From Acanthaster planci (Eukaryota > Echinodermata > Asteroidea > Valvatida > Acanthasteridae), in the NCBI RefSeq assembly GCF_001949145.1, contig NW_019091384.1, positions 438,572 to 502,571 of the forward strand: 64,000 bases of DNA, in the 5' to 3' direction. The notes under the pieces were generated by a model, which saw only the letters and a list, made by a program, of their open reading frames with translations, searched no databases and had not been told where the DNA came from. The translations under genes and the position numbers were made by a program. Numbering within the stretch: the first letter of the stretch is position 1; each line of letters begins with the position of its first letter. Positions 38,301-47,225 of this stretch are shown piece by piece.

Positions 38301-41300
38301 CCTTATCGGTCAAAAAGAGACATGTTGGTGGGGAGTGTTCATTTTGTTGGTAGCAATGTGACTGTAACGTATACATTTCAGTTGTTTGTGAATCAGCAAA
38401 GTGCAGTTCCCACCAGGAAAACTGCACCCTCCTCTTGGCCCTACGCAAGCTGGGTTATACGAAGTTGCAAAATATTCCAAGAGTAATACATTTATCTGAA
38501 AGTATACCCGAATAAACTTGTGTGACCTGAATTTTTTGTGAAATGCAATAAACCCTCCCAAATGAAAAGTAAATTTCAATGTTTCCACAATTTCAGTCCT
38601 GTCCTTACTCACAAAACTTTTTCCAGTCCTCTCCCATTCCTCTCTTCCCCACCAGACTTCAGAATCATTCACAGTATTCTCTACCCTGATCATTGAACTT
38701 CCAATTGTTTCAGGAACGCCTATTGCCTTATCCAACCCACATTTCTTTGATGGTGATCCCAGTTTAGCAGGCGGGATAGATGGTCTAAGTCAAAACCCAG
38801 AGAAACACAGAAACTATTTCTCCATAGAACCGGTGAGAGGGATTTCTGGCATCAGAAAGTAAAACTTTTTTATTTGTTTACTGCTAAAGTTGGATCAGAT
38901 GCATTTAACTATTTGTTTCTCCACTGTGATGAAGTGTGTACACACATAGCATAGGCTAATTTGAGGAGATATCTCAACCCCATGTCATTGGAAATTGGTA
39001 TTCAATTGCTCTGATGTTGTTTATCCTTTGACAAGCTCTGTATTTGCATGCATCCAATTGCATCTGATTTTTAGTGTGAGGTGAAATAAGATTTCTTTCA
39101 TTGCCGTTTTGCAAAAACTTCATTTCAGTCAAGTTTTATTCTAAAAGACATAATTTCAACCTTAAATTATTTTTCAATTCAATTTTCTGCAAATGTACAA
39201 AGTATTCAGAACGGTGACGTCTACTGAACAGAATCCTGTATGGATGTCCATAATGTAGCAAGGAAAAACAGATTCTTGATATTTTCTTTTTGCGCAGATT
39301 TTGGGCATGCCCTTTAAACTTCGCATGAGATTGCAGATCAACCAGTACATGCAGCAAGTCCAAGGCATATCGTAAGTCATGCCCCATTAATTACCATTCC
39401 CCCTTACTGATTCTTTTCAGCTCATTTTGTGACAGTTTACCCAGCAAAATGGGTCGTGTCAACAAAGCCACTTCTGAGTTCCAGACTTGCTAGAAAATTC
39501 TTGCATAATATAAAATACTCATCATTTGTCACCCACACACACTGTAATGTCAAATTTCATCAGGACGCCAAAGTCAGTGACACATCAGATTGAGACGCTC
39601 AGTACATGTACATGTACGCTGTCTCCAATGCAAACTATTAAAAAGTGGATTTGAATAAATAGCCATCACAGAATCGATGAGATCCAATCACAATTTTCAG
39701 AAGTTGTTCAGTGTTATTAGCAATTTGTAACAGAATTTTAGTGCGACTTTCTGTAAAATTGCACAGACAGTACATAATGACAAAAGCACATTGGAAAATG
39801 CCGTGCTCACCTTTAATTTGTCAACAGGTAACAAATTTGAGGTAATGATGTCAAATTTTTTATGGCCTGTAACTGTTTGGTGACCAAAGCAAACTGAAGA
39901 GTTGATTCCGAATTTATTTCTTTTACAGGCAAACAGGAAAGGTGAAGACGATGTACATGCCAGGATTTTGGTTTGAAGAGGTAAGAATCAAGGAATGCAA
40001 ACCCTTGTGTAAAACAGTGTCCATTCTTTTATGGCAACTGATGGATTGCTGAATTTACTTTCCGAGGCCTGATACACAATTCCATCGAATGGATACACAG
40101 AGCAGTGGTATCTGACTTGTGATTGCTTTTGCAGTTGCCAAATCCAAAATACTGGTTGTATCCTTGAAGTAAACTTTCTGTTGCTCTTGACACAGAGCTA
40201 TCCAGCAGCATTAAAAGAAAAAAAAATGGCTCATCCAAAGTCATTAGCTGTAGTACGTGTAGTGGCACATGTTGCCTTATGGCCAAACTAGCCAAATGAA
40301 CGTAGCAAGGTTGTTGGCCAGGTGGTGAGACATTTACCTTGCATGGAGGAAAGGACAGAATGGATGCCCAACTGAGTAAGCAAGGGATTTTTCTCCTGAG
40401 TCTCCCAGACAATAATGTTCAAGTTACATGTGCATTGCTGGACAGCAAGTTCAGAAGTTGCTCCAGACATTGTCAACATAGCAAAATGCCAGCAAAACAC
40501 TGATGCTGAATATGCTTTCTCCTTCTTTCCCCTTTGTATCTATTTAGGATGTGACAGCTAATGATGAGGTCATAGGTTACTATGACACAGGCATCAAGCT
40601 TACTGGGATCATTGCCTTGTTGATGCAGTACTTGAGTATTGCCATTGGTGCTAGTATAATAGTCGCATTTCTTCTGGTGGGATTTTGTAAGCTGATTACA
40701 AAAGAAAAGAAAAGCATTGTGAGTATTTTTAGGAGGTCGCATTTTTTGTCGCGTACCCAATTGAACTGCCGGAAAAGAATTAGCCAGGGTAGAGAAACAA
40801 ACATTGGTAACTTGTTTCTGTGATCAAAAGGGAACATGCTTGTACTTCATTAGTAGATCTGTGCTTAGCTACAGGTGCTGATATGTTTACCAACCTGCAA
40901 CATCTCACTGCCAGGAAACCTGATTAGTTTGAGTTGTGCCTTGGTAGAGTGCCGCATAGGTTGATACTACAGTTGAACAGTCTCTGATTATTTCCCCAAG
41001 TCAGAGTTTATCTTTAATGTCAAAACAGGGAGGTAATTATGGTCAGGCGTTAGCCCAGGTTGGACGTTGTCTACATTACATTGCGACTAACGTCCAGGGT
41101 ATAAAAGTCCTACAGTTTTTTTTCAACGGTGTTTGTCACATTTTTACCTGGCAAAGACAGCTCAAATGTCATTCACAAGTGCCTTGTATCCCACGTTCCA
41201 TAAATGCTGCGTTACTAAATTACTAAATACGCCCACAGACAATGTCTTTTGCAGGAAATTTTGCAAAACTCAACACTTTCCGTCACAGTTCATGAACAAC

Positions 41301-42430
41301 CTACGTTTGTCAAGTAGCACACGTTTTCGCATGTGCGAAATGGCCTCCACGCTTGGCCCACATTCTTTGAGCTATGTTGTCTTAGAGCTTGGTCTAGGTC
41401 TTCGCTCCATTGGAAATGTGTGGAGAGTAGCGAGACGCACAGACAACAGCTTTGGAAGCCCGTTTCGGACCTGGCCTTATCTGCGACTTCTTCACGCCTA
41501 CAGCTCTTCCGTGCATGCATAAGGGGCGGTCGGTTACATATACTATGCATTTTGCGCATGTGCAAGTACGCGTACCAGATGAATGTAGATTGCAATGGAA
41601 AGTGTGGATTTTCCGCAAACTTAATTTCAACACAGCACCTATGAAATTCAGGATACAAGGCACTTGTGAATGACATTTGAGCTGTCTTTGCCAGGTAAAA
41701 ATGTGAGATAAAGGTTTAAAAAAATTGCGTTGTCAGAGGACGTTTATACCCTGGACGTCAGTCATAGTGTAAATGAAGACAACGTCCAACCTGGCTCGAC
41801 AGGCGTATGATCAGTCTTAGACCATGTACGTGTACCTCATTTGTCCAAACTGGAGTTATGCATTGGTCTCCATTGTTACCAGCTAATTTTCCCTGGTTCC
41901 AGATATCCTCACGAGGCAAGTACAAGTGGTTAGGTATCAGGAGCTCCCTTCATTTTGAAAACAGAATTTGCAATCATTTTGCCTCGTTTTAGAGTGCCAA
42001 ATGCATATTACTCTCTGGGGAGGGGGGAGATGAGCTTACTCCTGTCTTGGACCCCCAAATACAAGAACACTCTTCTGGACAACTGAACCCCTCTCTGAAG
42101 CCAAATCTACGTCTATTTCTGAACCTTAATGCCAATGTTGTGTTACACTTTCCATCGCGCACAGGAGTTGCTGGCAGCACATTCTGCATTGCTTTGGCCA
42201 CTGCCAAGTCTTGCTTCTCATCAGAAATCCACGGCAAAGACCTTGTATTCTTTGACTTCTCATAATTCTTACATTGTGAGTTAGTTTTACTGAATCACAT
42301 ATTTCCTGTTTCTATCTCCCTTCCATCTCCACAGATATCAGAACCCATTGAGACCAACTATGATTCCACGCATGTTTATGACAACATTAATCCGGTACTG
42401 ACCACCCAAAGAAATGTTCAGACCCCATAG
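17206..42430 (+). CDS. scarb-like: CD36/class B scavenger receptor family protein, gene 1 (complete, 12 coding exons)
   Basis: Joined exons 17206-17346, 20670-20827, 21860-22001, 33451-33663, 34342-34483, 36067-36136, 37235-37410, 38714-38832, 39298-39371, 39929-39980, 40548-40718, 42335-42430 give an open frame of 1554 nt (517 residues plus stop), normal for the family. Every junction is GT-AG and phases are consistent. TM1 lies at about residues 15-37, the CD36 ectodomain at 40-450 (family landmarks FYFLDLQNP, GPYSY, LIWGYDEPL, DGMMYH, LCRSMPY, NPHFFDGD, KLRMRLQINQY, MPGFWFEE), TM2 at about 455-476, then a 41-residue cytoplasmic tail with YDNI at 501-504 (YxxPhi endocytic type). Sequons include NVT, NDT, NST and NIT. 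Family members bind and transport lipids or lipoproteins at the plasma membrane or lysosome (CD36, SR-B1, LIMP-2). Only two ectodomain cysteines remain (C288, C345). The start at 17206 is chosen because TM1 follows directly; untranslated upstream exons cannot be excluded. The ligand and subfamily are not determinable here. Confidence 0.95.
17347..20669 (+). other. gene 1 intron 1
   Basis: 3.3 kb GT-AG intron. It holds ATGTAC microsatellites and no recognisable element or exon. Confidence 0.85.
18118..18160. repeat. GTACAT/ATGTAC microsatellite cluster in gene 1 intron 1
   Basis: About 43 nt made almost entirely of gtacatgtacatgtat-type units, with a second cluster at 18050-18066. The longest example in the window. 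Confidence 0.9.
20670..20827 (+). CDS. gene 1 exon 2
   Basis: 158 nt after acceptor ttcttcag, before donor gtgagt. It encodes the family signature region WKDPTLPIYTKFYFLDLQNP and GPYSYK. Length and phase match gene 2 exon 2 exactly. Confidence 0.95.
21860..22001 (+). CDS. gene 1 exon 3
   Basis: 142 nt between acceptor aatgcag and donor gtaagt. It encodes MSLPRENVTFNDNGTV and a YVFDRSQSVGDENDTF segment, equivalent to the F(E/D)xxxSVGxExDxF region of CD36 proteins. Three N-glycosylation sequons (NVT, NGT, NDT). Confidence 0.95.
22066..22110. repeat. 17-bp tandem repeat, ~2.7 copies
   Basis: aattgggaatgagtaat is repeated in tandem just downstream of exon 3, ending in aattgggaatga. Confidence 0.9.
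23158..23600. repeat. degenerate 130-150-bp tandem array, ~3 units
   Basis: tg(g/a)cattaaaggt recurs at about 23167, 23298, 23428 and 23581, and cccattgg(a/g)ttgaaact at about 23217, 23329 and 23470, with acgtcatca-like blocks between. The units are diverged, so the array is old. Confidence 0.8.
25110..25259. repeat. 80-bp tandem duplication
   Basis: acgtca(a/g)ctgc(a/g)gaaatgaaaag starts at 25110 and 25190, and each unit runs to ccgtggaa(c)…aaggaaaattgt. Differences are few and the duplication is in gene 1 intron 3. Confidence 0.88.
26771..26898. repeat. 42-bp minisatellite, 3 copies
   Basis: Units starting tgaaagtgctcccatcctgg at 26771, 26813 and 26855 are essentially identical. Because 42 is divisible by 3 the array stays open in several frames on both strands, which makes spurious ORFs. 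Confidence 0.95.
27109..27303 (-). other. uncharacterised 64-codon antisense ORF in intron 3
   Basis: The minus strand encodes MCAFKTKFERDTIHADHVRG and ends with IGLASDEVTITIEGSGRIK and a short tail. The composition looks more protein-like than neighbouring ORFs (no low complexity). I do not recognise it. It could be an eroded transposon or processed-gene fragment, or chance. Confidence 0.25.
28858..28971. repeat. imperfect fold-back (~114 bp)
   Basis: gtgaggta (28858-28865) pairs with tacctcac (28964-28971), and tattttggtatt (28877-28888) pairs exactly with 28944-28955. MITE-like hairpin in intron 3. Confidence 0.75.
29458..31785 (+). repeat. large intronic tandem duplication, unit 1
   Basis: Blocks at 29458-30110, 30950-31300 and 31430-31640 recur in the same order at 31782-32455, 32565-32830 and 32880-33062. 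Shared signposts include agaaagcacatattg(g)aagagct, cttacataaaattgtt(c/t)gccaacttgg and ccagctgaaaacagctggtgtt. The unit carries a dead transposase at its 3' end. Confidence 0.9.
31430..31785 (+). pseudogene. Tc1/mariner-like transposase C-terminal remnant (copy 1)
   Basis: Forward translation contains TTMNDPKYFKVLQDQLKAC, then FMHGGTPCPRSKMVKDFL, then NPIEELWEFVKG and a degraded DKQVLNAKAL. This is the order of the second and third catalytic blocks of Tc1-like DDE transposases (family pattern HDGAPCH...NPIENLW...). The catalytic Asp of the HDGAP block is replaced by Gly and the DWPGNSPDL block is missing, so it cannot be active. Confidence 0.85.
31786..33075 (+). repeat. large intronic tandem duplication, unit 2 (shortened)
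   Basis: Collinear with unit 1 but lacking roughly the part corresponding to 30180-30950, and with a truncated transposase remnant. The two units directly abut, so this is a tandem event rather than two independent insertions. Confidence 0.88.
32880..33062 (+). pseudogene. Tc1/mariner-like transposase remnant (copy 2, truncated)
   Basis: Same region as copy 1 inside duplication unit 2: the MNDPNYVTVLQDPLKACIDV segment is visible, then similarity stops just after atgcatggtggc. Confidence 0.8.
33451..33663 (+). CDS. gene 1 exon 4 (apical helix region)
   Basis: 213 nt, phase 0 on both sides. It encodes the helical bundle segment (AALSLFLASQKEEPF) and the highly conserved LIWGYDEPL motif, ending in FGFLLG. 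In LIMP-2 and CD36 this part forms the ligand-binding apex. It is three codons longer than gene 2 exon 4. Confidence 0.95.
34342..34483 (+). CDS. gene 1 exon 5
   Basis: 142 nt from acceptor ctaacag to donor gtaaag. It encodes RNDTPLGLYTVFTG and FNGMSHLTYW, matching the family xGxYxVxTG...WNGxxxLxWW region. The second conserved Trp of the usual WW is replaced here (TYWKS). Confidence 0.95.
36067..36136 (+). CDS. gene 1 exon 6
   Basis: 70 nt encoding DGMMYHRGIEEDEVLNLF then HPDLC. This is the family DGxxFxP...LxxFxxxxCR region, including the first retained ectodomain cysteine (C288). It lies just upstream of the assembly gap and is intact. Confidence 0.95.
36199..36879. other. assembly gap (681 N) in gene 1 intron 6
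   Basis: A run of 681 unresolved bases between exons 6 and 7 of gene 1. The exons on both sides join in frame with the family alignment uninterrupted, so no coding sequence appears to be missing. Confidence 0.99.
37235..37410 (+). CDS. gene 1 exon 7 (disulfide-loop exon, altered)
   Basis: 176 nt encoding SMPYTYVKDDSLKGVPLK through MRIDPCRY. In gene 2 and LIMP-2 this exon carries a Cys-x5-6-Cys loop before the last cysteine. Here the first is Asn (GFNITP) and the second is absent, and the exon is two codons shorter than in gene 2. C345 is retained and likely pairs with C288. Confidence 0.95.
37445..37622. mobile_element. fold-back repeat family C, copy 1 (gene 1 intron 7)
   Basis: gttctgaaaagaact near 37465 pairs with agttcttttcagaac near 37533. 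Between them is ggtgatggagagagcatact, and downstream gagatatccttgcatggtgc and taccgcaaacct-like sequence. Copies occur at 43575-43682 and 54370-54682. Non-coding; class uncertain. Confidence 0.8.
38714..38832 (+). CDS. gene 1 exon 8
   Basis: 119 nt encoding GTPIALSNPHFFDGDPSL and ending NYFSIEP. This matches the conserved xPxxxSxPHFxxxD...G(L/M)xPxxxxHxxxxxxxP block of the CD36 family. Same length as gene 2 exon 8. Confidence 0.95.
39298..39371 (+). CDS. gene 1 exon 9
   Basis: 74 nt encoding ILGMPFKLRMRLQINQYMQQ, the family TGxxxxxxKRxQxNxxx beta-strand region. Donor gtaagt. Same length and phase as gene 2 exon 9. Confidence 0.95.
39929..39980 (+). CDS. gene 1 exon 10
   Basis: 52 nt encoding QTGKVKTMYMPGFWFEE, the conserved xPxxWxxE end of the ectodomain. 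Same length as gene 2 exon 10. Confidence 0.95.
40548..40718 (+). CDS. gene 1 exon 11 (TM2)
   Basis: 171 nt encoding a juxtamembrane segment, then the second transmembrane helix (LSIAIGASIIVAFLLVGF) and the basic stop-transfer sequence KLITKEKK. Acceptor tatttag, donor gtgagt. Confidence 0.95.
41051..41799. mobile_element. 749-bp non-autonomous fold-back DNA transposon with target duplication
   Basis: Ends read ccaggttggacgttgtct inward on both sides. The arms extend over 200 bp and include a 55-bp block that is an exact inverted match (41137-41191 versus 41651-41705). CAGGCGT flanks the element on both sides (41044-41050 and 41800-41806), a probable 7-8-bp target-site duplication. No transposase. 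The TSD length fits hAT-like or similar superfamilies; the exact class is not resolved. Confidence 0.88.
41377..41471 (+). repeat. interspersed repeat family B, copy 2
   Basis: Direct-orientation copy sitting in the loop between the arms of the 749-bp fold-back transposon in gene 1 intron 11. It runs from gttgtcttagagc to cgtttcggac. Confidence 0.85.
42335..42430 (+). CDS. gene 1 exon 12 (cytoplasmic tail and stop)
   Basis: 96 nt after acceptor tccacag ending in TAG at 42428-42430. The tail contains HVYDNINPVL with a YDNI tyrosine-based sorting motif. There is no acidic dileucine motif like the lysosomal signal of vertebrate LIMP-2, so trafficking may use the tyrosine motif (inference). Confidence 0.9.
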   Translation: MSEPIETNYDSTHVYDNINPVLTTQRNVQTP

Positions 42431-42779
42431 CCTGAGGGAGCACATTCTCTGAAAGATGGACTGGCTAAGAGAAGAATGGACCACACGATCCTTTGGCTTT
42501 TGTTTAATATGTTTCCCTTGCCTTCTAATATGGAAGGACCATTGTTTTATAATGACAACAGGACTTGAGAAGTCATGATGTTTAGTCAGTATAAATGCTT
42601 TATAATATACAGCGATGTGCATAATGATTTGAACATGGCATATTTTATTGGTACTTTAGTTCCTTGTAATGAAATGGCAATCAATACAGCATGAAATGTG
42701 TTCATTTTCAACTTTAATGCTTGAAAACTTGTGCAACATGATTTGAACCCTTGATATTCATGAAGAAATTGATATTAAA

Positions 42780-43421
42780 TCCCTTACAATGCCTGATTTA
42801 CATTTTCACCTGTATTAAATTAAAGAAAGTAATGGCGAGCATAGCTACAGTTTGTAAAAGGTATTCATTTTTGTACTTTTCGCCCTTCCGTCTGTGTACT
42901 AACTCTCACCGTTTGGTTCTAAGCTATTCCAACTTTGATTCATCTGTCCACAGGACTTGATACCGATCCTTCTTTGTCAAATGCTTGCATTTCTTTGCAA
43001 AGTTCAGGTATTTCACTCTACTGTTCTCCCTCAACAATGGTTTCTTAGCTGCTATTCTGTTTACAAGTCCTTTTTTCTATCAGCCTCCGATGCACAGTTG
43101 ATAAAACTGCAAAACCATTAGCCAGCATGCTGTTGATGATGTCATCTTGAAATTCTCTGGAGCTTTTCTCTTATCTCCAAAACATAATTATAAGTGATTC
43201 ACATCAGAATCACTGAAACTTCTCTCCTGAAGTTTCTTCTTGCCTCCTCCACCCGGCGTTTTTTGGTGTGAATCGGTGATCTTAAACCCCTGTCCAGAGG
43301 GTTTTACAGAGCTTGGGCTGAATTTATGTCTCTGGTTATTGATCGGTAGCTCCATCCGACATCAAAGAGGGCCTTATTCTTGCCCTATGCTTAGTTGTAA
43401 GTTCCTTCTTTGCCCTTGCCA
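42780..43421 (-). pseudogene. Tc1-like transposase pseudogene
   Basis: The minus strand starts MARAKKELTTKHRARI at 43421 (the Tc1 N-terminal helix-turn-helix start). After frameshifts and stops it shows KPLLRENSRVKYLNFAKKC and KDRYQVLWTDESKLE, which contains the first catalytic Asp block (family VLWTDESKF), then RRKGEKYKNEYL. The C-terminal catalytic part is absent or unrecognisable. Confidence 0.85.
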
Positions 43422-43574
43422 TGTTTAAGCCGTGTTGATCTGTGCTCTTGGCTAGTTTTGGTGGCTTTATGTACTCTTTTCCTTGAATAGGGGATTTTCG
43501 TAATGCATTTAAAATGTTATGCCTACTTTCTTGACAAAAGGTTGCCGCCGATGACCACCAAAGCTTTCTAGTCT

Positions 43575-43682
43575 CCTGATGACGGACAGCATACTGTCCG
43601 AACGTTGAGTACTCTCCATTCTTGTGAGAACCACACTTACTCACAAAAGAGATATTTTGTATGGTGCTACCGCAGACCTATC
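43575..43682. mobile_element. fold-back repeat family C, copy 2 (single arm)
   Basis: Contains CTGATGA, a perfect 7-bp stem cggacag-cata-ctgtccg, gttgagta, gaaccacac, gagatat and ggtgctaccgcagacct in the same order as the other copies. It lies inside the decayed Tc1-like element. Confidence 0.8.
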
Positions 43683-44017
43683 ACCTTGCACCTTCATCAT
43701 GCAAAACTTCCAATCTCAACTAATTGTATACAAACAGCATTGCAATCGATTTGGATAAAAGAAAGTTTAATGAGCAAGAGATGAACATAGATGGTTACTA
43801 GGGTTGTCTGGATAAAACATCCATAAATTTGAAAACATTGGTTAATGGTTTATTTCACTACAAGCAACTCAATTCAATCTGAATGTGCCAAGTGTCCAAA
43901 TAATTTTGCACACATGTACAAAACATTTGATGGGTACATGTATATTGATTGCCATTTCATCACAAATTAAGTACCTTATACATATGTACCAAGTGTTCAA
44001 ATAATTTTGTCACACTA

Positions 44018-46234
44018 GTGACACATTTGTGAATGTGTGACCTGCTTTTGAAATTGAGTTTGGTTCATTATTTGATAAAGAAAGAGATGAGGGAGTTTGC
44101 ATTTGGCATAAAAGACCTCTGTTGGTATTCTGTTGCACTATTTCAGTCTTTCGCTTGACCATTTTCACCAAGTTACGTTTCTCATTGCAGGAAAAAGCTT
44201 TGAAAATGTCTTTAAAAAGTCTTCCACAAGTTCAGAGGCAAGCCAATTTCATACATCTGGTTTTCTGTGGGGAGCACATGTTGAAAAATTTAAAAATGTA
44301 ATATATACATCATCCAATATGACAAAACAACAAATCGAAATCCAGATGAATCTTTTGCACCATCCATTTTAAATCAGTGGTACATATGCAGGTACATTTA
44401 TGTCAAATTCAAAACGTTTGACACTAGTTGGATTTTGCAGAGTGGATCACTGTATGTTTACATCAGGGATACATTTAAGTGTGTTTACATCTGGGATACA
44501 TCTTGGAGGTTGCATCTTCAGGGATACACGCAGATCTAGGTTTCGGGGAAGGCCCTGGGACAAAATCGGCTTTCTGGATGTTAGGTTTACATTTGGATCT
44601 TGTGTCTGTAGGTTGAGGTTCTTACTGATTGCATCTGTGTGACTACATCCTGACAGATGCAGTCATTGCCAACTGAAGTACATTTGGCAGTAGGCCTTAC
44701 TGAATTCACGAATTCATAGATTGCACATCATGAGTACGCAGAGAGTTGTAGTCTTGGTTCAAGACTCAATTTAGAGTATTTCCCTCGCAAGTGACCAGAC
44801 ACCTGATCAGTACAACTAAGCCATGTTGATGATGGATCAGAGGGTACCATCAAGGAACTGAATCACACACAGTGTAGGTAAATGGGACATGCTTACCCCA
44901 AACATTGTGAGCATGCCTCTACCTTGTGAATTAGCCTAGTGCATGCCATTATGCAGTACTGTACCAGTATATCCAGGTGCTCTAACTGTATTGAAGCATC
45001 ATTGGTATTTTACACAAGTGGACATGAATGGAGATGCCACTTGCCCTCATGTTTTCTGTCCTCTCTGACAGTTTTTGGGAATGTTGCCCACGCTAAGCTA
45101 TTCTGTCCTTGATCTCAAGAGTCAGTTGCAAATAATACTTTTTCACTGTCAAAGTATTAGCACATTGGCTAAAATACTGGAGCAATCAACTGTAATGAGT
45201 TGTTGTAAAAACAGGTCATGACTACACTTGAGAATAGCCCATAAAGCTCATTGACAAAAATATCCCAAAGAGGGGCATATCCAATCTGGATGGACTCTGA
45301 TTACCGGTAATTGTATTTCTAGGGTATACTATGTGGAGGTATTAAATTAATGGATCCAGGGATGGACCAGTGGGGACCTGCCAGGGGAGGGGCTTTTGTG
45401 GGGTTATTCAAATTCTCTTCCTTAATTCCTACAGCATTTAAAAACAAACCTTAAAATTTAACATCATGCCTCAGAAAGGCTGAAATAGGCTACTGGGAGA
45501 GCCTTTTACTATTGATGTCATTTGCGCTTACTGCCACCATGCATTGTTACTGTAGGGACCAGCTGTACATTTCATGAACATAACTCAAATCCAGCATTGG
45601 GCCAAGACTACTAGAGAACTTAAAAATAGAATAGCAGAAGGAAATCAAGGTTTTCAGAAGGGTTCATGTTTGTCGTCAAATTTCTATGAAATTGTTCATG
45701 GAGTCATTTAAAACCTTATTTGAAGGTAATTATTAGATGTGCCATTTCTTAAGAAGAATCCTTTCTTCATAAAGAAATTTTCCTGTAAAGTTTTTTGTTG
45801 AAAAGTGACACAAAAGGAATATAAACATGTCCATAATATTTAGGTTTCTTTTTTTTTACTTTAAACAGTTTGATTTGTATCCTTGAATTTATTTGTAATA
45901 TGCTGCAGTCAATGATTTTGTCATTGTGTATTTCATTGATTTATTTGTACTTTGTAACTCAATGCCTGAAATAATTTGAAGAGAGAAATTGAACCGAGAA
46001 ATTAAAATGTTAGATACACAGTGTTTGGAAATATGCTATGGTAGCATGTTGTTTTTGTTATTTTTCCTTTTTCTTTAGGTTCCATCATTAGGAAATGTGA
46101 TTTCAAAATACATGTAATCCCCATCTAAACAAAAAGGTGCTTGGATACACTGTTCACACAACTCGACAGTAATGAAAGCTTTGAGGTTGTCCAATGTCTC
46201 ACGTACACAGCATGCGTTGCCACTTGATATTGTG
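44018..46234. other. intergenic, no gene seen
   Basis: AT-rich. A short duplicated tttacatc(a/t)gggatacat motif lies at about 44458-44502. No exon or element recognised. Confidence 0.5.
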
Positions 46235-46550
46235 GCGCCGCGCCCCTCCGACGAAGGCGAGGGCGCCCTCCTCCTCGAGGCGCGGCGCGTCGGAGATACA
46301 CGCAACTCACTTCACGAGATCCGCCCTTGCATCGACCGCAAGCTCCTATTAGGAACTACACACACCACCAATTAGCCCCTCAACCTACCGAGCCCCTCAA
46401 CAACACGCGCACCACTCGAACTTAGGCGCTAGGCACAGTCACACTAGGCCAGTTGAATTACTCCTTGCACAGGACTCTCGACCCTTACCTTGGGATCAGC
46501 CCTTGATCAAGCAAGACGACTATAGTCTAGTCGAGTCCAGCCCAAAGATT

Positions 46551-46873
46551 TGGGTGCGTTCGATTAGCTTCCCCGAACACACCAGTGTTACACTCAAGGG
46601 AAGTCTCAACATGAGGCTTATCGAACGCTGCAGTGTGTTTTCCAAGGCATTCTGGGAAAAAGGTCCAGTCCCCGCCTCGTTCCATCATGTACGTCCATGC
46701 TCGAACAGTCCATTCATGACGTCATATTACACTCGGGCAGCCTCCAGAGACCCGCTCGCCAGCGCTGGGGTAGTGGTGGCTGACACCAGGGCAGTCACGA
46801 AGATCACGTGATGGCTAAACGAACGCTCTCGTGTAAGTTTGACTTACACGTGTAAGCTAATCGAACGCACCCA
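46551..46873. mobile_element. 323-bp MITE with perfect 20-bp terminal inverted repeats
   Basis: 46551-46570 (tgggtgcgttcgattagctt) is the exact reverse complement of 46854-46873. A subterminal hairpin cgtgtaag-tttga-cttacacg lies at about 46830-46850. No coding capacity. No clear target duplication, so the superfamily is left open. Confidence 0.88.
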
Positions 46874-47225
46874 TAGCATCAGCCTGCGCGCGCATTTTAT
46901 AGCCTTTGCGCTGCTGTGACCACGCCCGCGCACGCGCTCACGTGACCAAGCAGTGACCTCCATCAGAGATTGTTGGTCAGTCTGGTGGACGGGGGAACGC
47001 CGTTCATCGCTTTCGATGAACTCGAATATTTTTTCAAGGGTCAGCAATAGTGAAAAGACACGGTTTGTCACTTTTGACGAATTGGACTCCTTTTTCAAGA
47101 ACGTTTTACTCTGGAAAATATGGGCGGGAAAGGAGCAGTGACAGTGAGCCAGGCCAGACTATTGAGCTACCTACATGTACCATGCACGTACATCGTACGT
47201 GCTGTGTACGTCCCTCATACTGTAG

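Larger units (their letters stand above)
40719..42334 (+). other. gene 1 intron 11
   Basis: 1.6 kb GT-AG intron, almost half of which is the 749-bp fold-back transposon. The remainder shows no recognisable feature. Confidence 0.85.
42607..44017 (-). mobile_element. decayed Tc1-like transposon with IR/DR ends
   Basis: The ends are inverted repeats (gtgcataatgatttgaac at 42618 on; reverse complement of gttcaaataattttgtcac near 43995-44012), and each end has a second internal copy of the motif (about 42731 and 43898). This is the two-repeat-per-end IR/DR arrangement known in some Tc1-like elements. Both outer ends abut TA. gaaatggcaatcaata is shared by both arms. It carries the transposase pseudogene below and an insertion of repeat family C. 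It starts 177 bp after the gene 1 stop codon. Confidence 0.85.
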
